DNA from: Grimontia celer
GTDB lineage: Bacteria > Pseudomonadota > Gammaproteobacteria > Enterobacterales > Vibrionaceae
NCBI RefSeq assembly: GCF_900055185.1
Contig: NZ_FIZX01000002.1
Coordinates: 500,586-564,585 of the forward strand
Length of the DNA: 64,000 nucleotides
Direction of reading: 5' to 3'
Shown: piece after piece, positions 36,327 to 44,714 of the stretch
Layout: every line of letters starts with the position of its first letter
Numbering within the stretch: the first letter of the stretch is position 1
Program-made: the position numbers and the translations under genes
The notes under the pieces: model-generated
Database searches by the model: none
The model's input: the letters and a program-made list of their open reading frames with translations, nothing else
What the model was told of the DNA's origin: nothing

Positions 36327-36635
36327 TTAACTGCGGTCACGTGGAACGTACTTGCGCACGGTCTCAGTGTTGCCCTGATCGTCAGTAATAGTGAAATCTA
36401 CGTACTGTGAGCGTTTAGACAACAGGTTAAAAAACGTGGTGCCATTTTCGTTTGTGCTTTGCGAAAAGTTCTTCGCAGAAACATTTGCGCCTTCGACTGG
36501 TTGACCGTCGCGAAGTACTTCGATGATGGCTGCACCATTGCGAGCATCAACTGAAACGTCAAGACCGTGACTTGGCATCGCCGTTACAGACATTGAAGCG
36601 AATAGAAGGCTGATTGCAGTAATTGTCGTTTTCAT
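36327..36635 (-). CDS. Small periplasmic protein with carboxypeptidase-regulatory-like fold
   Basis: A 102-residue exported protein. The signal peptide MKTTITAISLLFASMSVTA is followed by a beta-rich domain (VEVLRDGQPVEGANVSAKNF-like pattern, then TNENGTTFFNL) typical of carboxypeptidase-regulatory or transthyretin-like repeats. No cysteines or catalytic motif. GGAGAT precedes the ATG. It is convergent with the TelA locus and shares its terminator. Function unknown. Confidence 0.65.
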   Translation of the reverse strand: MKTTITAISLLFASMSVTAMPSHGLDVSVDARNGAAIIEVLRDGQPVEGANVSAKNFSQSTNENGTTFFNLLSKRSQYVDFTITDDQGNTETVRKYVPRDRS

Positions 36636-36956
36636 AATCGTATCTCCAATTGCATTGTTATTGATTTCGTGTTGCTACAGGGATAACGATAGGTTTGTAC
36701 CGATAGAAAAAAAATCGGAAAAATTCGTGGGACTTGTTCAAAAACTTGGTGCAAGAATTTTGATTTAGGACGGTCTGCGCGGGTGGGTAATAAGAGGCGA
36801 TATAAAATGCTATGCGGAGTTACAGAGTTGATAATAGCGAGAGTTTTTTACTTTTACACTTGAGTTGACGAAAAATGTGATTCATATGGCGTTCGAGTAT
36901 ATAAGAACGCCATCGGTAAAATTATGTCTATCGAGTAAGTAACTACGACTACTCAA
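36636..36956. other. Intergenic stretch with a terminator-like hairpin
   Basis: ATGGCGTTC (36886-36894) pairs with GAACGCCAT (36905-36913). On the minus strand it lies about 45 bases after the Gfo/Idh gene, followed by CACATTTTTC, and probably ends that transcript. The rest holds the promoter of the small secreted-protein gene; nothing else was seen. Confidence 0.5.
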
Positions 36957-38090
36957 TTAGTCTGCGGCTTTGAAGCCAAGGCCACTATCGGTAAGCGTTA
37001 CAACTTTGTGAGCACGAATAGCCTCCTGCGCCGCCAGCCCAATTACCACGGCTTTCAGGCCATCTTCCAGTGACACCTCAACTTCTTGCTCACCTAACAC
37101 CGCACGCTGGAATTTCTGGTGTTGGTAGAAAGTGGAACCGTTGTGATCTCCAGCTTCGAGAAGTGTTGGGTCTACAGGCACTTCCATTTGTTTTGGTCCC
37201 TTAGGTTCGCGTGGGCTGGAAATGACTTGAGCGACAGGGGGCTCGCCAAGGGTTTCTGTCGGCCAGAAACGGCCAGGGCCTGGAACCAGACATTCAACCT
37301 TGCCTTTGTCGCCAACAACGCTGATCTCTTCTTGATAGCGCGAGCCCTCAGCGAACATGCAAAGCTCCAAGCTGGCGCGGGTGCCGTTGTCGAATTCTAC
37401 GGTGACATAAGCATTATCAAGGATGTCAGGTGCTTCGCCGTTGTAGGATTCGTCTTTGTGGTTGACGGCTTGACTGCCTGATGCGAAGACACGGACAGGG
37501 TTGGCATTGGCCATCAGTCGCATCAAATCAAAGAAGTGGCAGCACTTTTCGACCAGAGTCCCACCAGTTTTGAGGTTAAATCGGTTCCAGTCATCCACTT
37601 TATGCAAGAAGGGAAAGCGATGCTCGCGAATTGAAAACAGATGGCGCTGGCCAATCTCGCCTTGCGCAAGTAAATCAAGCATCAGTGTGATAGGTGGCAT
37701 ATAGCGATATTCCATCGCAACCCAAATGGGAGCAGGGTGGGATTTTGCTGCTTCAACCAAACGCGACACTTCATCAATCTGTGTACAGATGGGTTTCTCA
37801 ATCAAGATCGGCAGTGAGCAGCGGCTCATGATGCCTAGCAATTGCTCGGCATGCTGGAAGTTAGGGGTCGCAATAACGAGGGCATCGATATCGTTTGCTT
37901 CAAGTAATTCATCCAGACCTTCAATCGTGCGGGCATTTGGCACCAACGCTTGTGCTTTTTCGCGCATTTCTGCGTTAGGTTCGGCAAGCACGGTGATTTC
38001 TACATTCTCTAAAAGTTGAATGTTCCGGATGTGCTCTTGTCCCATCATGCCGCAGCCGAGGATGCCGTAGCGAATTACTTGATCTGTCAT
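36957..38090 (-). CDS. Gfo/Idh/MocA-family protein; candidate NAD-dependent sulfoquinovosidase (GH188-like)
   Basis: A 377-residue cytosolic protein. Rossmann motif GILGCGMMGQEH, the IEKPIC (EKP) motif near residue 97, then VEKCCHFFDLMR in the catalytic part. Family members oxidise sugars or use bound NAD for redox-assisted glycoside cleavage. A family of Gfo/Idh/MocA-like NAD-dependent sulfoquinovosidases (SqgA, GH188) occurs in sulfo-SMO clusters; this gene lies beside a matching enzyme set, so that role is proposed. An ordinary inositol- or sugar-type dehydrogenase is the alternative. It follows the GntR gene by 50 bases on the same strand. Confidence 0.8.
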   Translation of the reverse strand: MTDQVIRYGILGCGMMGQEHIRNIQLLENVEITVLAEPNAEMREKAQALVPNARTIEGLDELLEANDIDALVIATPNFQHAEQLLGIMSRCSLPILIEKPICTQIDEVSRLVEAAKSHPAPIWVAMEYRYMPPITLMLDLLAQGEIGQRHLFSIREHRFPFLHKVDDWNRFNLKTGGTLVEKCCHFFDLMRLMANANPVRVFASGSQAVNHKDESYNGEAPDILDNAYVTVEFDNGTRASLELCMFAEGSRYQEEISVVGDKGKVECLVPGPGRFWPTETLGEPPVAQVISSPREPKGPKQMEVPVDPTLLEAGDHNGSTFYQHQKFQRAVLGEQEVEVSLEDGLKAVVIGLAAQEAIRAHKVVTLTDSGLGFKAAD

Positions 38091-38140
38091 TCAGTCCGTC
38101 CCTTACGTTTGTTTGGTAGCCTGAGAGGCTATCGTTGTCG

Positions 38141-38848
38141 TTATGTCCATCGCGCTGCATAGCGCACGTTTACCGGGTCATACCAAGTGAAAGAAACCTC
38201 TTCGATACGATCCCGGTTTGACCAGCTCAAGCGCTCGATATAGCCACATGCAGAGCCAATCTCAGGTTTAAAGTCTTTGTGTTTCCAGTCCGGTACATGA
38301 TCGACGGTGATGCTGTCCTGCACCTTGGAAATCCAAAAGCCAAGTTTTTCGCGGTAATACACATACAGTGACTCCACGAGATCGTCTGGGGCGATATCGT
38401 CTTTGTGCTCTCCGCTGATCCAAATCTCTTCCATGGCAGCAGGTTGTTGGTCGAGTTTTCTTAACCGGCGAAAACGCCATAGTTGTGCGTTTGATTCTAG
38501 TCCCAACAAAGACGCCACATAGGTGTTGGTGTGTTGCTCCACGCTAAGAAAATCAGCATTTGGCAACCCACCACCGGATTTCAGTTCAAGGCGGAAAAAG
38601 TGATACACCGCGGAATTATCCGGCGTGTTTTTCACATAAGTGCCGGAGCCCTGAATCCTTTCCAGCAATCCATTCTGTTCAAGCTCGTTCAATGCTTTGC
38701 GCAGCGTGCCGACCGCAACGCCCAGCTTTTTTGCCAGTTCCGCTTCAGTAGGCAGCCTTTCTCCCGGCAACCAATAACCTGCCGAGATTTCTCTGCGCAA
38801 CAACTCGCTTATCTGGATGAACAAGGGTAATCGTGTTGATTCACTCAT
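38141..38848 (-). CDS. GntR-family regulator with UTRA domain (HutC type)
   Basis: A 235-residue repressor-type regulator. The N-terminal winged helix has LPTEAELAKKLGVAVGTLRKAL; the C-terminal UTRA effector domain spans about residues 85-235 (ERLSWSNRDRIEEVSFTWYDP). Effectors of this class are usually sugars or their phosphates. It is divergent from the monooxygenase-TRAP operon and upstream of the Gfo/Idh gene, with an ATTCATTCA-repeat operator in the gap, so it very likely controls both. Confidence 0.88.
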   Translation of the reverse strand: MSESTRLPLFIQISELLRREISAGYWLPGERLPTEAELAKKLGVAVGTLRKALNELEQNGLLERIQGSGTYVKNTPDNSAVYHFFRLELKSGGGLPNADFLSVEQHTNTYVASLLGLESNAQLWRFRRLRKLDQQPAAMEEIWISGEHKDDIAPDDLVESLYVYYREKLGFWISKVQDSITVDHVPDWKHKDFKPEIGSACGYIERLSWSNRDRIEEVSFTWYDPVNVRYAARWT

Positions 38849-38927
38849 TTTCTAAAAATCTCAAAATTAATAACCGCCGATATATTAGAAGGTTACTGAG
38901 CTTTTTTCTGTTTCCCCGCTCAGAGAG

Positions 38928-38996
38928 TGAATGAATTCATTCATCATTGATTTACTTTATTTGTAAATCTTATAGCATTTATTAACAATTCATTCA
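38928..38996. promoter_or_regulatory. Candidate GntR operators (ATTCATTCA repeats)
   Basis: A perfect 16-bp palindrome TGAATGAATTCATTCA at 38928-38943 and a second ATTCATTCA at 38988-38996, 53 bases on. Both lie in the divergent gap between the GntR gene and the LLM monooxygenase gene. Confidence 0.65.
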
Positions 38997-39082
38997 CTAA
39001 TCATTTTCATTTCGATGAGAGTGAAAAGCAACAAGAACAATAACGTTGGTTGGCTTTTTACAATAAGAACAGGAGAGTTCAG

Positions 39083-40240
39083 ATGAGTGTCGTGCCTATC
39101 ACGAGTGAGGGGTTAGATGCCGCAGAGGTATCTTGGTTTGCGCCGCTTTGTAGCGACGATTATCGCTATTTGGGTGTGCCTGATGGCGCGTTGCGAAGCA
39201 GTTGGGAAAACACACGCGACATCGTTTTGACTGCTGAGAAGCAGGGTTTTCGTAACATTCTCTGCCCGTCCTCGTATCAGGTGGGGCAAGACACCCTGAC
39301 TTTCGCTTCAGCAATGGGCCCGCTTACCGAGCGTATCAATTTGCTGGCAGCGATTCGTTGTGGAGAAGTACATCCGGCGATGTTAGCCCGTTCGGTCGCG
39401 ACGCTTGATCACATCATGAAAGGGCGTTTGACGCTGAATGTCATCTCCTCTGATTTCCCAGGTGAGAAAGCGGATAGCGCTTACCGCTACCGCCGTTCAA
39501 AAGAAGTGGTCGATATTCTTCGCCAAGCCTGGACGCAAGATGAAATCCGCTACGACGGAGAGATCTACAAACTCGACACACTTTCTGCTGATCCTGTTCG
39601 TCCTTATCAGCAAAACGGTGGTCCACTTCTCTACTTTGGTGGCTATTCTCCGGATGCCCTTGAACTGTGTGGTTCAGACTGCGACGTGTACCTGATGTGG
39701 CCGGAAACCGAAGACATGCTGGAATCACGCATGAAAGCGGTGAACGAGGTGGCACAACGTCATGGACGCACACTCGACTATGGCCTTCGTGTTCACATGA
39801 TTGTTCGCGATACCGAAGCAGAAGCCCGTGAATATGCTGAGTCTCTGGTATCAAAGCTAGACGACGATTTTGGTCAATCGATTCGCGAGCGCGCATTGGA
39901 CTCGAAGAGTCTTGGTGTTGCTTTTCAGTCTAAACAACGTGAACAGGCAGACCAGTTTGGTTTTACCGAACCGAATCTTTGGACCGGTGTTGGCCGCGCC
40001 CGCTCTGGTTGTGGTGCAGCGTTGGTGGGCAGTGTCGATCAGGTGCTGACCAAGATTGAACGCTACAAGAAAATGGGTATCCGCGCCTTTATCTTCTCTG
40101 GCTACCCGCACAAATCTGAATGTGAAATTGTCGGCCAGAAAATTCTACCAGAGCTTAAAACCTGCTCAATGCCTGAAGAATACGGCCGTGTTCCGGCGAC
40201 CACCCCTTTGACTCCACTTGGCGCAGGAGAGCGCAAATAA
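39083..40240 (+). CDS. LLM-class FMNH2-dependent monooxygenase (SmoC-like candidate)
   Basis: A 385-residue luciferase-like (TIM-barrel) two-component monooxygenase of the alkanesulfonate (SsuD) group. Marks: ICPSSYQVGQD-like substrate loop, ARSVATLDHIMKGRLTLNVISS, GPLLYFGGYSPDA, and the C-terminal GVGRARSGCGAALVGSVDQV. It would use FMNH2 from the flavin reductase two genes downstream to oxidise and desulfonate its substrate. With an aldo/keto reductase and flavin reductase it forms the sulfo-SMO set, where SmoC acts on sulfoquinovose. ATG 39083 has AGGAGAG upstream; an ATG at 39050 lacks a ribosome site. Confidence 0.85.
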   Translation: MSVVPITSEGLDAAEVSWFAPLCSDDYRYLGVPDGALRSSWENTRDIVLTAEKQGFRNILCPSSYQVGQDTLTFASAMGPLTERINLLAAIRCGEVHPAMLARSVATLDHIMKGRLTLNVISSDFPGEKADSAYRYRRSKEVVDILRQAWTQDEIRYDGEIYKLDTLSADPVRPYQQNGGPLLYFGGYSPDALELCGSDCDVYLMWPETEDMLESRMKAVNEVAQRHGRTLDYGLRVHMIVRDTEAEAREYAESLVSKLDDDFGQSIRERALDSKSLGVAFQSKQREQADQFGFTEPNLWTGVGRARSGCGAALVGSVDQVLTKIERYKKMGIRAFIFSGYPHKSECEIVGQKILPELKTCSMPEEYGRVPATTPLTPLGAGERK

Positions 40241-41142
40241 TGAAATACACAGAACTGCATCCGTCACTGTCTGCATTCAGCCGTCTGGTTTATGGCGTTT
40301 GGCGTTTGTCGGATGATGAGAATACCTCTGAGGCGCATGTTCGCGCGAAAGTCGATGCGTGTCTGGAACAAGGGATTACCACCTTTGATCATGCTGACAT
40401 CTATGGTGACTACTCTTGTGAAGAGGTGTTTGGTCAGGTGCTGGAAGCGACCCCTTCACTTCGTGACCAGATTCAGTTGGTGTCGAAGTGCGACATTATG
40501 CTGCTATCAGAAAAATACCCGAACCGCCGTGTTAAATACTACGACACCTCAGAAGCGCATATCCGTCAATCAGTTACCAATTCTTTGCAAAACCTGAAAA
40601 CTGACCATCTTGACTTACTGCTGATACACCGCCCGGACCCGTTTATGGATCATAGTGAAACAGGGAATGCGCTGGATTCACTGATAGATGAAGGTTTGGT
40701 GAAAGCCGTCGGTGCGTCCAATTTCAAATCGTGGGATTGGGAATTGCTGCAATCTGGTATGCGTCATCCACTAGTGACCAACCAGATTGAAATGAGCCTG
40801 ATGACCCGCGATTCCTTTACCGACGGCACAGTGTCGTTCATGCAAAAAGGCGGCATTAAGCCAATGGCATGGTCGCCGCTGGCCGGTGGCGAGCTGTTTG
40901 GCAACAGCGAGGCAGCGCAGCGCGTGAAACCTTTGTTGCATCGTGAGGCAGAGAAGTTCGATGTCGGTATTGATGCTGTCGCGATTGCTTGGCTACTCGC
41001 ACACCCTGCAGGCATTTTGCCTGTGTTGGGTACCAACAATATTGAACGTATTCGTGGCATAAACGACGCGCTGAAAGTCTCGATAGATAGAGAAACTTGG
41101 TTTGAACTTTGGACGGCAGCAGCAGGGGAGGAAGTAGCATGA
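40240..41142 (+). CDS. Aldo/keto reductase (SmoB-like candidate)
   Basis: A 300-residue NADPH-type AKR with the catalytic DHADIYGDY (Asp, Tyr), a following Lys in VSKCDI, and a histidine in LLIHRPDP. Closest known types are the YdhF-like reductases and, by context and as I recall its sequence, SmoB, which reduces 6-oxo-glucose to glucose in the sulfo-SMO pathway. SRLVYGVWRLSDD and the FELWTAAAGEEVA end are distinctive. It starts one base inside the monooxygenase stop (TAATG) and overlaps the flavin reductase by 4 bases. Confidence 0.87.
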   Translation: MKYTELHPSLSAFSRLVYGVWRLSDDENTSEAHVRAKVDACLEQGITTFDHADIYGDYSCEEVFGQVLEATPSLRDQIQLVSKCDIMLLSEKYPNRRVKYYDTSEAHIRQSVTNSLQNLKTDHLDLLLIHRPDPFMDHSETGNALDSLIDEGLVKAVGASNFKSWDWELLQSGMRHPLVTNQIEMSLMTRDSFTDGTVSFMQKGGIKPMAWSPLAGGELFGNSEAAQRVKPLLHREAEKFDVGIDAVAIAWLLAHPAGILPVLGTNNIERIRGINDALKVSIDRETWFELWTAAAGEEVA

Positions 41143-41612
41143 GCCGCGAACTGAGAAACGCACTTTCCTGCTTTGCCACTGGTGTCACAGTGATTACAGC
41201 GCGCCATGAAGGGCAGGATTATGGATTGACGTGCTCGTCTTTCAACTCTGTTTCTTTGGAGCCAGCGATTGTGCTTTGGAGCATCAACCGCACATCGTCA
41301 ACCAAACAACCGATTCTGGAGTCTGGTGGCTACACAGTGAGCGTGCTCGCGGTGGAACATTCCGAGCTTGCGATGAAGTTCTGCCGTGACAGCCATGAAG
41401 AGCGCTTCCGTGGTGTGGAGATCCAACGTGCACCGAGTGGGCGTGCCATCATTGAAGGTGCTGTGGCCTGGTTTGACTGCGACTTAAACGGCGTCGTCAG
41501 TGCAGGTGACCACGATATCCTGCTTGGCAAAGTGACCGACTTTCACTCGCAGCAGGGTGATGGATTAGTGTTTGAACGCAGCCGCTTCGGCAAGGTAGGA
41601 GAAGTCGCTTAA
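41139..41612 (+). CDS. Flavin reductase (SmoA-like candidate)
   Basis: A 157-residue flavin:NAD(P)H reductase of the HpaC/NtaB type (FATGVTVITA; GLTCSSFNSVSLEPAIVLWSI; DHDILLGKVTDF). It supplies reduced FMN to the upstream LLM monooxygenase. ATG 41139 overlaps the AKR stop (ATGA) with GGGGAGGAAG upstream; a frame extending to 41109 lies inside the AKR gene. It ends on the base where the TRAP small permease begins, so the enzyme and uptake genes are translationally coupled. Confidence 0.9.
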   Translation: MSRELRNALSCFATGVTVITARHEGQDYGLTCSSFNSVSLEPAIVLWSINRTSSTKQPILESGGYTVSVLAVEHSELAMKFCRDSHEERFRGVEIQRAPSGRAIIEGAVAWFDCDLNGVVSAGDHDILLGKVTDFHSQQGDGLVFERSRFGKVGEVA

Positions 41613-42142
41613 TGGCAGTGGTGAAGTCAGTCATTTCGGTGCTGGAAACCGTCAATAACACATTGGATCGCATTGGCGCATCTATAGCTTGGGTGCTGGT
41701 GGCCTTGATGGTGTCCAGCATTCTGCTGCAGGTGGTGTGTCGCTATGTGTTCAATGCTGCATTGCCTTGGCCGGAAGAAGTCGCCCGGGCATTGATGATT
41801 TGGATGATGGCACTGGTTGCGGGGCAGGCGTATCGAAAGGGCATGTTTGTCTCCATCGATATGATTTTCAATTATCTGTCACCAAAAGTGGCGCAGGTAA
41901 TTCGGATTCTGCTGCTGGTGATTGCCTTTGCTGTTCTTATCCAACTGTTCGTCATCGCACTGGAATTCTTTGACCGCGGCTTTCGAACCCGTGCAGCATC
42001 TTTTCCGCTAAAGCGGGCTTGGATCTATCTCGCGATGCCGGTGTGTTTCGGCACCATGTTGCTCGCGAATTTAGAAATGTTCCTGAAAGCGCTTACTCAT
42101 AAAGAAGAGGATGCCATCGCTGCGCAAGCTGGAGAAAGCTGA
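41612..42142 (+). CDS. TRAP transporter small permease (DctQ type)
   Basis: A 176-residue membrane protein with four predicted helices (residues about 28-48, 60-78, 97-118, 138-160) and the family segment LPWPEEVARALMIWMMALVAGQAYRKG. It pairs with the large permease for Na+-coupled, binding-protein-dependent uptake. TAATG overlap with the flavin reductase gene. The substrate is inferred to be that of the upstream monooxygenase. Confidence 0.88.
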   Translation: MAVVKSVISVLETVNNTLDRIGASIAWVLVALMVSSILLQVVCRYVFNAALPWPEEVARALMIWMMALVAGQAYRKGMFVSIDMIFNYLSPKVAQVIRILLLVIAFAVLIQLFVIALEFFDRGFRTRAASFPLKRAWIYLAMPVCFGTMLLANLEMFLKALTHKEEDAIAAQAGES

Positions 42143-42180
42143 GTAGTCAGGCTTTGGTAATCATAAGGATGTGGCTGTAA

Positions 42181-43467
42181 ATGTTGATCTTCTTTCTACC
42201 TCTGTTTTTAGTTTTCCTTCTCGTCGGCATGCCAGTGTTTTTCGCGCTGCTCGCCGCTCCGGGCTTCATGCTCTATGCCGAAGGCATGGACAGGGATATT
42301 CCCCTGCTGTTCCGCAATATCTACAACGGTATTGATTCTTTCCCGCTGATGGCTATTCCATTCTTCATGCTCGCGGGTGAGGTGATGAACCGGAGTGGGA
42401 TCACCCTGAGTCTGGTGAATTTCTCTCAATCACTTATTGGTCATGTACGCGGTGGTCTGGCCCATGTGAACGTAATGTCGAGCATGCTGTTTGCAGGGCT
42501 TTCCGGTTCTGCCGTCGCCGATACCTCTGCAATCGGTTCGATGATGATTCCAGCGATGGAAAAGAACGGGTACTCGCGTAAGTTCGCGGCTGCCATTACA
42601 GCGGCTTCTTCGGTGATTGGCCCAATCATTCCACCTTCCGGCATCATGATTATTTATGCCTACACCATGGAAATTTCCGTGGCAGCACTGTTTGCGGCGG
42701 GAGTGGTTCCGGGTGTGATGATTGGTGGTGGCTTGATGCTGTTGATCGCGTTGCTGGCGAAAAGTCAGAACCTGCCAATTGCCAGTGAAAAAGCGACATG
42801 GCGTGAACGCGGAACAGCCACCAGAAAAGCATTCTGGCCATTGCTGACACCCGTGATCATTTTGGGCGGCATATTGGGTGGCATCTTTACACCGACGGAA
42901 GCTTCTGCCGTTGCGGTGCTTTATACCTTGGTCGTCGGCATGTTTGTGCTTCGCACTGTGAAGCTGAAAGACATCCCGGACATTTTTACCGCAAGTGCCA
43001 AGTCGTCAGCCGTAATTCTATTGTTGGTTGGCGCAGCACTGGCGTTCAAAACCGTGGTCTCGCTTTCCCATGCAGCTGAGTCCATGGCGCATTGGACGCT
43101 GAGCATCAGTGAGAATCCGCTGATCTTACTGTTCCTTATCAACATCCTGCTTTTTATTGTTGGCATGTTCCTCGATGCAGGGCCGGCCATCATTATTCTG
43201 GGGCCAATTCTGGCGCCGGTTTTTGTCAGTCTGGGCATAGACCCAGTGCATTTCGCCATCATCATGAGCGTGAACCTCACGGTGGGCTTGGCGACGCCTC
43301 CAATGGGACTGGTGTTGTTTGTGGCATCAAGCGTATCTGGCGAGAAAGTCGAAACGCTGTCCCGCGCGATTCTGCCGTTCCTGGCAGTGGAAGTGGTAGT
43401 GATCTTCCTGATTACGTTTTTCCCGTCTCTTTCTATGACCATTCCGCAATGGCTAGGTCTGGCATGA
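42181..43467 (+). CDS. TRAP transporter large permease (DctM type)
   Basis: A 428-residue polytopic inner membrane protein with about 12 helices. Family marks: LMAIPFFMLAGEVMNRSGIT, MSSMLFAGLSGSAVADTSAIGS, ITAASSVIGPIIPPSGIMI, and FVVATPPMGL-like VGLATPPMGLVLFVASS. It is the transport channel subunit, coupled to Na+. It follows the small permease by 38 bases. Confidence 0.92.
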   Translation: MLIFFLPLFLVFLLVGMPVFFALLAAPGFMLYAEGMDRDIPLLFRNIYNGIDSFPLMAIPFFMLAGEVMNRSGITLSLVNFSQSLIGHVRGGLAHVNVMSSMLFAGLSGSAVADTSAIGSMMIPAMEKNGYSRKFAAAITAASSVIGPIIPPSGIMIIYAYTMEISVAALFAAGVVPGVMIGGGLMLLIALLAKSQNLPIASEKATWRERGTATRKAFWPLLTPVIILGGILGGIFTPTEASAVAVLYTLVVGMFVLRTVKLKDIPDIFTASAKSSAVILLLVGAALAFKTVVSLSHAAESMAHWTLSISENPLILLFLINILLFIVGMFLDAGPAIIILGPILAPVFVSLGIDPVHFAIIMSVNLTVGLATPPMGLVLFVASSVSGEKVETLSRAILPFLAVEVVVIFLITFFPSLSMTIPQWLGLA

Positions 43468-43488
43468 TTCAGGATTTTTAAAGCAACC

Positions 43489-43504
43489 GAGAACGTAAGT
43501 TCTC
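43489..43504 (+). other. Intercistronic hairpin before the TRAP binding-protein gene
   Basis: GAGAAC-GTAA-GTTCTC with no T-run. It may protect or process the mRNA so that the binding protein is made in excess over the permeases. Confidence 0.4.
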
Positions 43505-43558
43505 ACCTTATGTGGAACGGCCTTTGGGCTGGCAATCACGGAAGTGAAAAGGTGAAGT

Positions 43559-44650
43559 ATGAAAATAACGGTAAATAAAATGCGTACAGCATTGAAGGGA
43601 AGTGCATTGGCGTTGCTGGCTGGTTTGATGACTACCACAGCATTGTCAGTACCAGCCATGGCGGCGGACTTCAACCTTCGCGCAGTGGCTAACTCTAATG
43701 AAAATGACGAAGACTATGATGGCCTGATCGTCTTTAAAGACTTTGTTGAGGCGCACTCGAACGGCAAAATCAAAGTTGACCTGTATATCGGTACCCAACT
43801 TTGTGGTAACGGTACCGAGTGTATTCAGGCGGTAGAAGACGGTTCAGTCGATATCTACATATCTACCTCTGGCGGTGCGGCAAACATGTTCCCGTACATT
43901 CAGGTTCTTGACCTTCCGTATGTGCTGCCTGATGACCGAACCGCAGAAGCCGTTCTACAGGGTGATTTTGTGCGTGAACTGCGTAAATCCATTCTTGCGG
44001 ACACAGACGACAAACTGCGCCTGATGGCGATCGGTAATACTGGCGGCTGGCGTAACTTTGCTAACACCAAGCGTACAGTAAAACAGCCAAGTGATTTGGA
44101 AGGCCTGAAAATCCGCACCGTGGTTGCAGATTTGCCGCAAGAATTGGTGAAAGCACTGGGGGCAAGCCCAACGCCAATCCCTTGGCCTGAGCTTTATACC
44201 TCATTCCAAACGGGAGTGGTTGAAGGTTCGAAAAACGGCATTACCGACATCATGGGCATGAAGTTCCCAGAAGCAGGTTTGAAATACGTCACCTTGGACG
44301 GCCATGCCTACATGTCAGCGCTTTGGTATATGAACAACGAAGCCTTCCTTGATATGCCACCAGAGCTACGCAAAGTGATTGTCGATGGCTTCCGTGCACT
44401 GCAACAGGCAACGTTCGCTTCTCCAAAGCGTAAATCGATTGCCGCTTACGATGCCTTCAAGAAATCAGGCGGTAAGCTCTACGTGCCAACTCCTGAAGAA
44501 AAAGCCAAGTTCCAGGAATCCGCAGCGCCGGTTTATATCTGGTTCCAGGAGAACGTGAAAGACGGTAAGAAGTGGTTTGATTTGCTCAAATCAGAATCCG
44601 AAAAAGCGCAACAACAGATTGCTGCAGCGGATAAAGCAGACCTCTCCTAA
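43559..44650 (+). CDS. TRAP transporter periplasmic binding protein (DctP type)
   Basis: A 363-residue DctP-family receptor. The signal peptide ends near residue 35 (LSVPAMA then ADFNLRAVANSNENDEDY). Family marks: NGKIKVDLYIGTQLCGNGTE, SDLEGLKIRTVVADLP with the carboxylate-binding Arg, and WPELYTSFQTGVVEGSKNG. GTGAAG precedes the ATG. The substrate may carry an anionic group, consistent with a sulfonate or sugar acid; this is inference. Confidence 0.9.
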   Translation: MKITVNKMRTALKGSALALLAGLMTTTALSVPAMAADFNLRAVANSNENDEDYDGLIVFKDFVEAHSNGKIKVDLYIGTQLCGNGTECIQAVEDGSVDIYISTSGGAANMFPYIQVLDLPYVLPDDRTAEAVLQGDFVRELRKSILADTDDKLRLMAIGNTGGWRNFANTKRTVKQPSDLEGLKIRTVVADLPQELVKALGASPTPIPWPELYTSFQTGVVEGSKNGITDIMGMKFPEAGLKYVTLDGHAYMSALWYMNNEAFLDMPPELRKVIVDGFRALQQATFASPKRKSIAAYDAFKKSGGKLYVPTPEEKAKFQESAAPVYIWFQENVKDGKKWFDLLKSESEKAQQQIAAADKADLS

Positions 44651-44671
44651 CGGCTTGTAAGGGAATACAAA

Positions 44672-44697
44672 AATCAGCCTCTTGGGGCTGATTTTTT
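44672..44697 (+). terminator. Terminator of the TRAP/monooxygenase operon
   Basis: AATCAGCC (44672-44679) pairs with GGCTGATT (44686-44693) and is followed by TTTTTC. It also lies at the end of the convergent DsbA-like gene. Confidence 0.8.
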
Positions 44698-44714
44698 CTT
44701 TTAATGCAGTTTGT

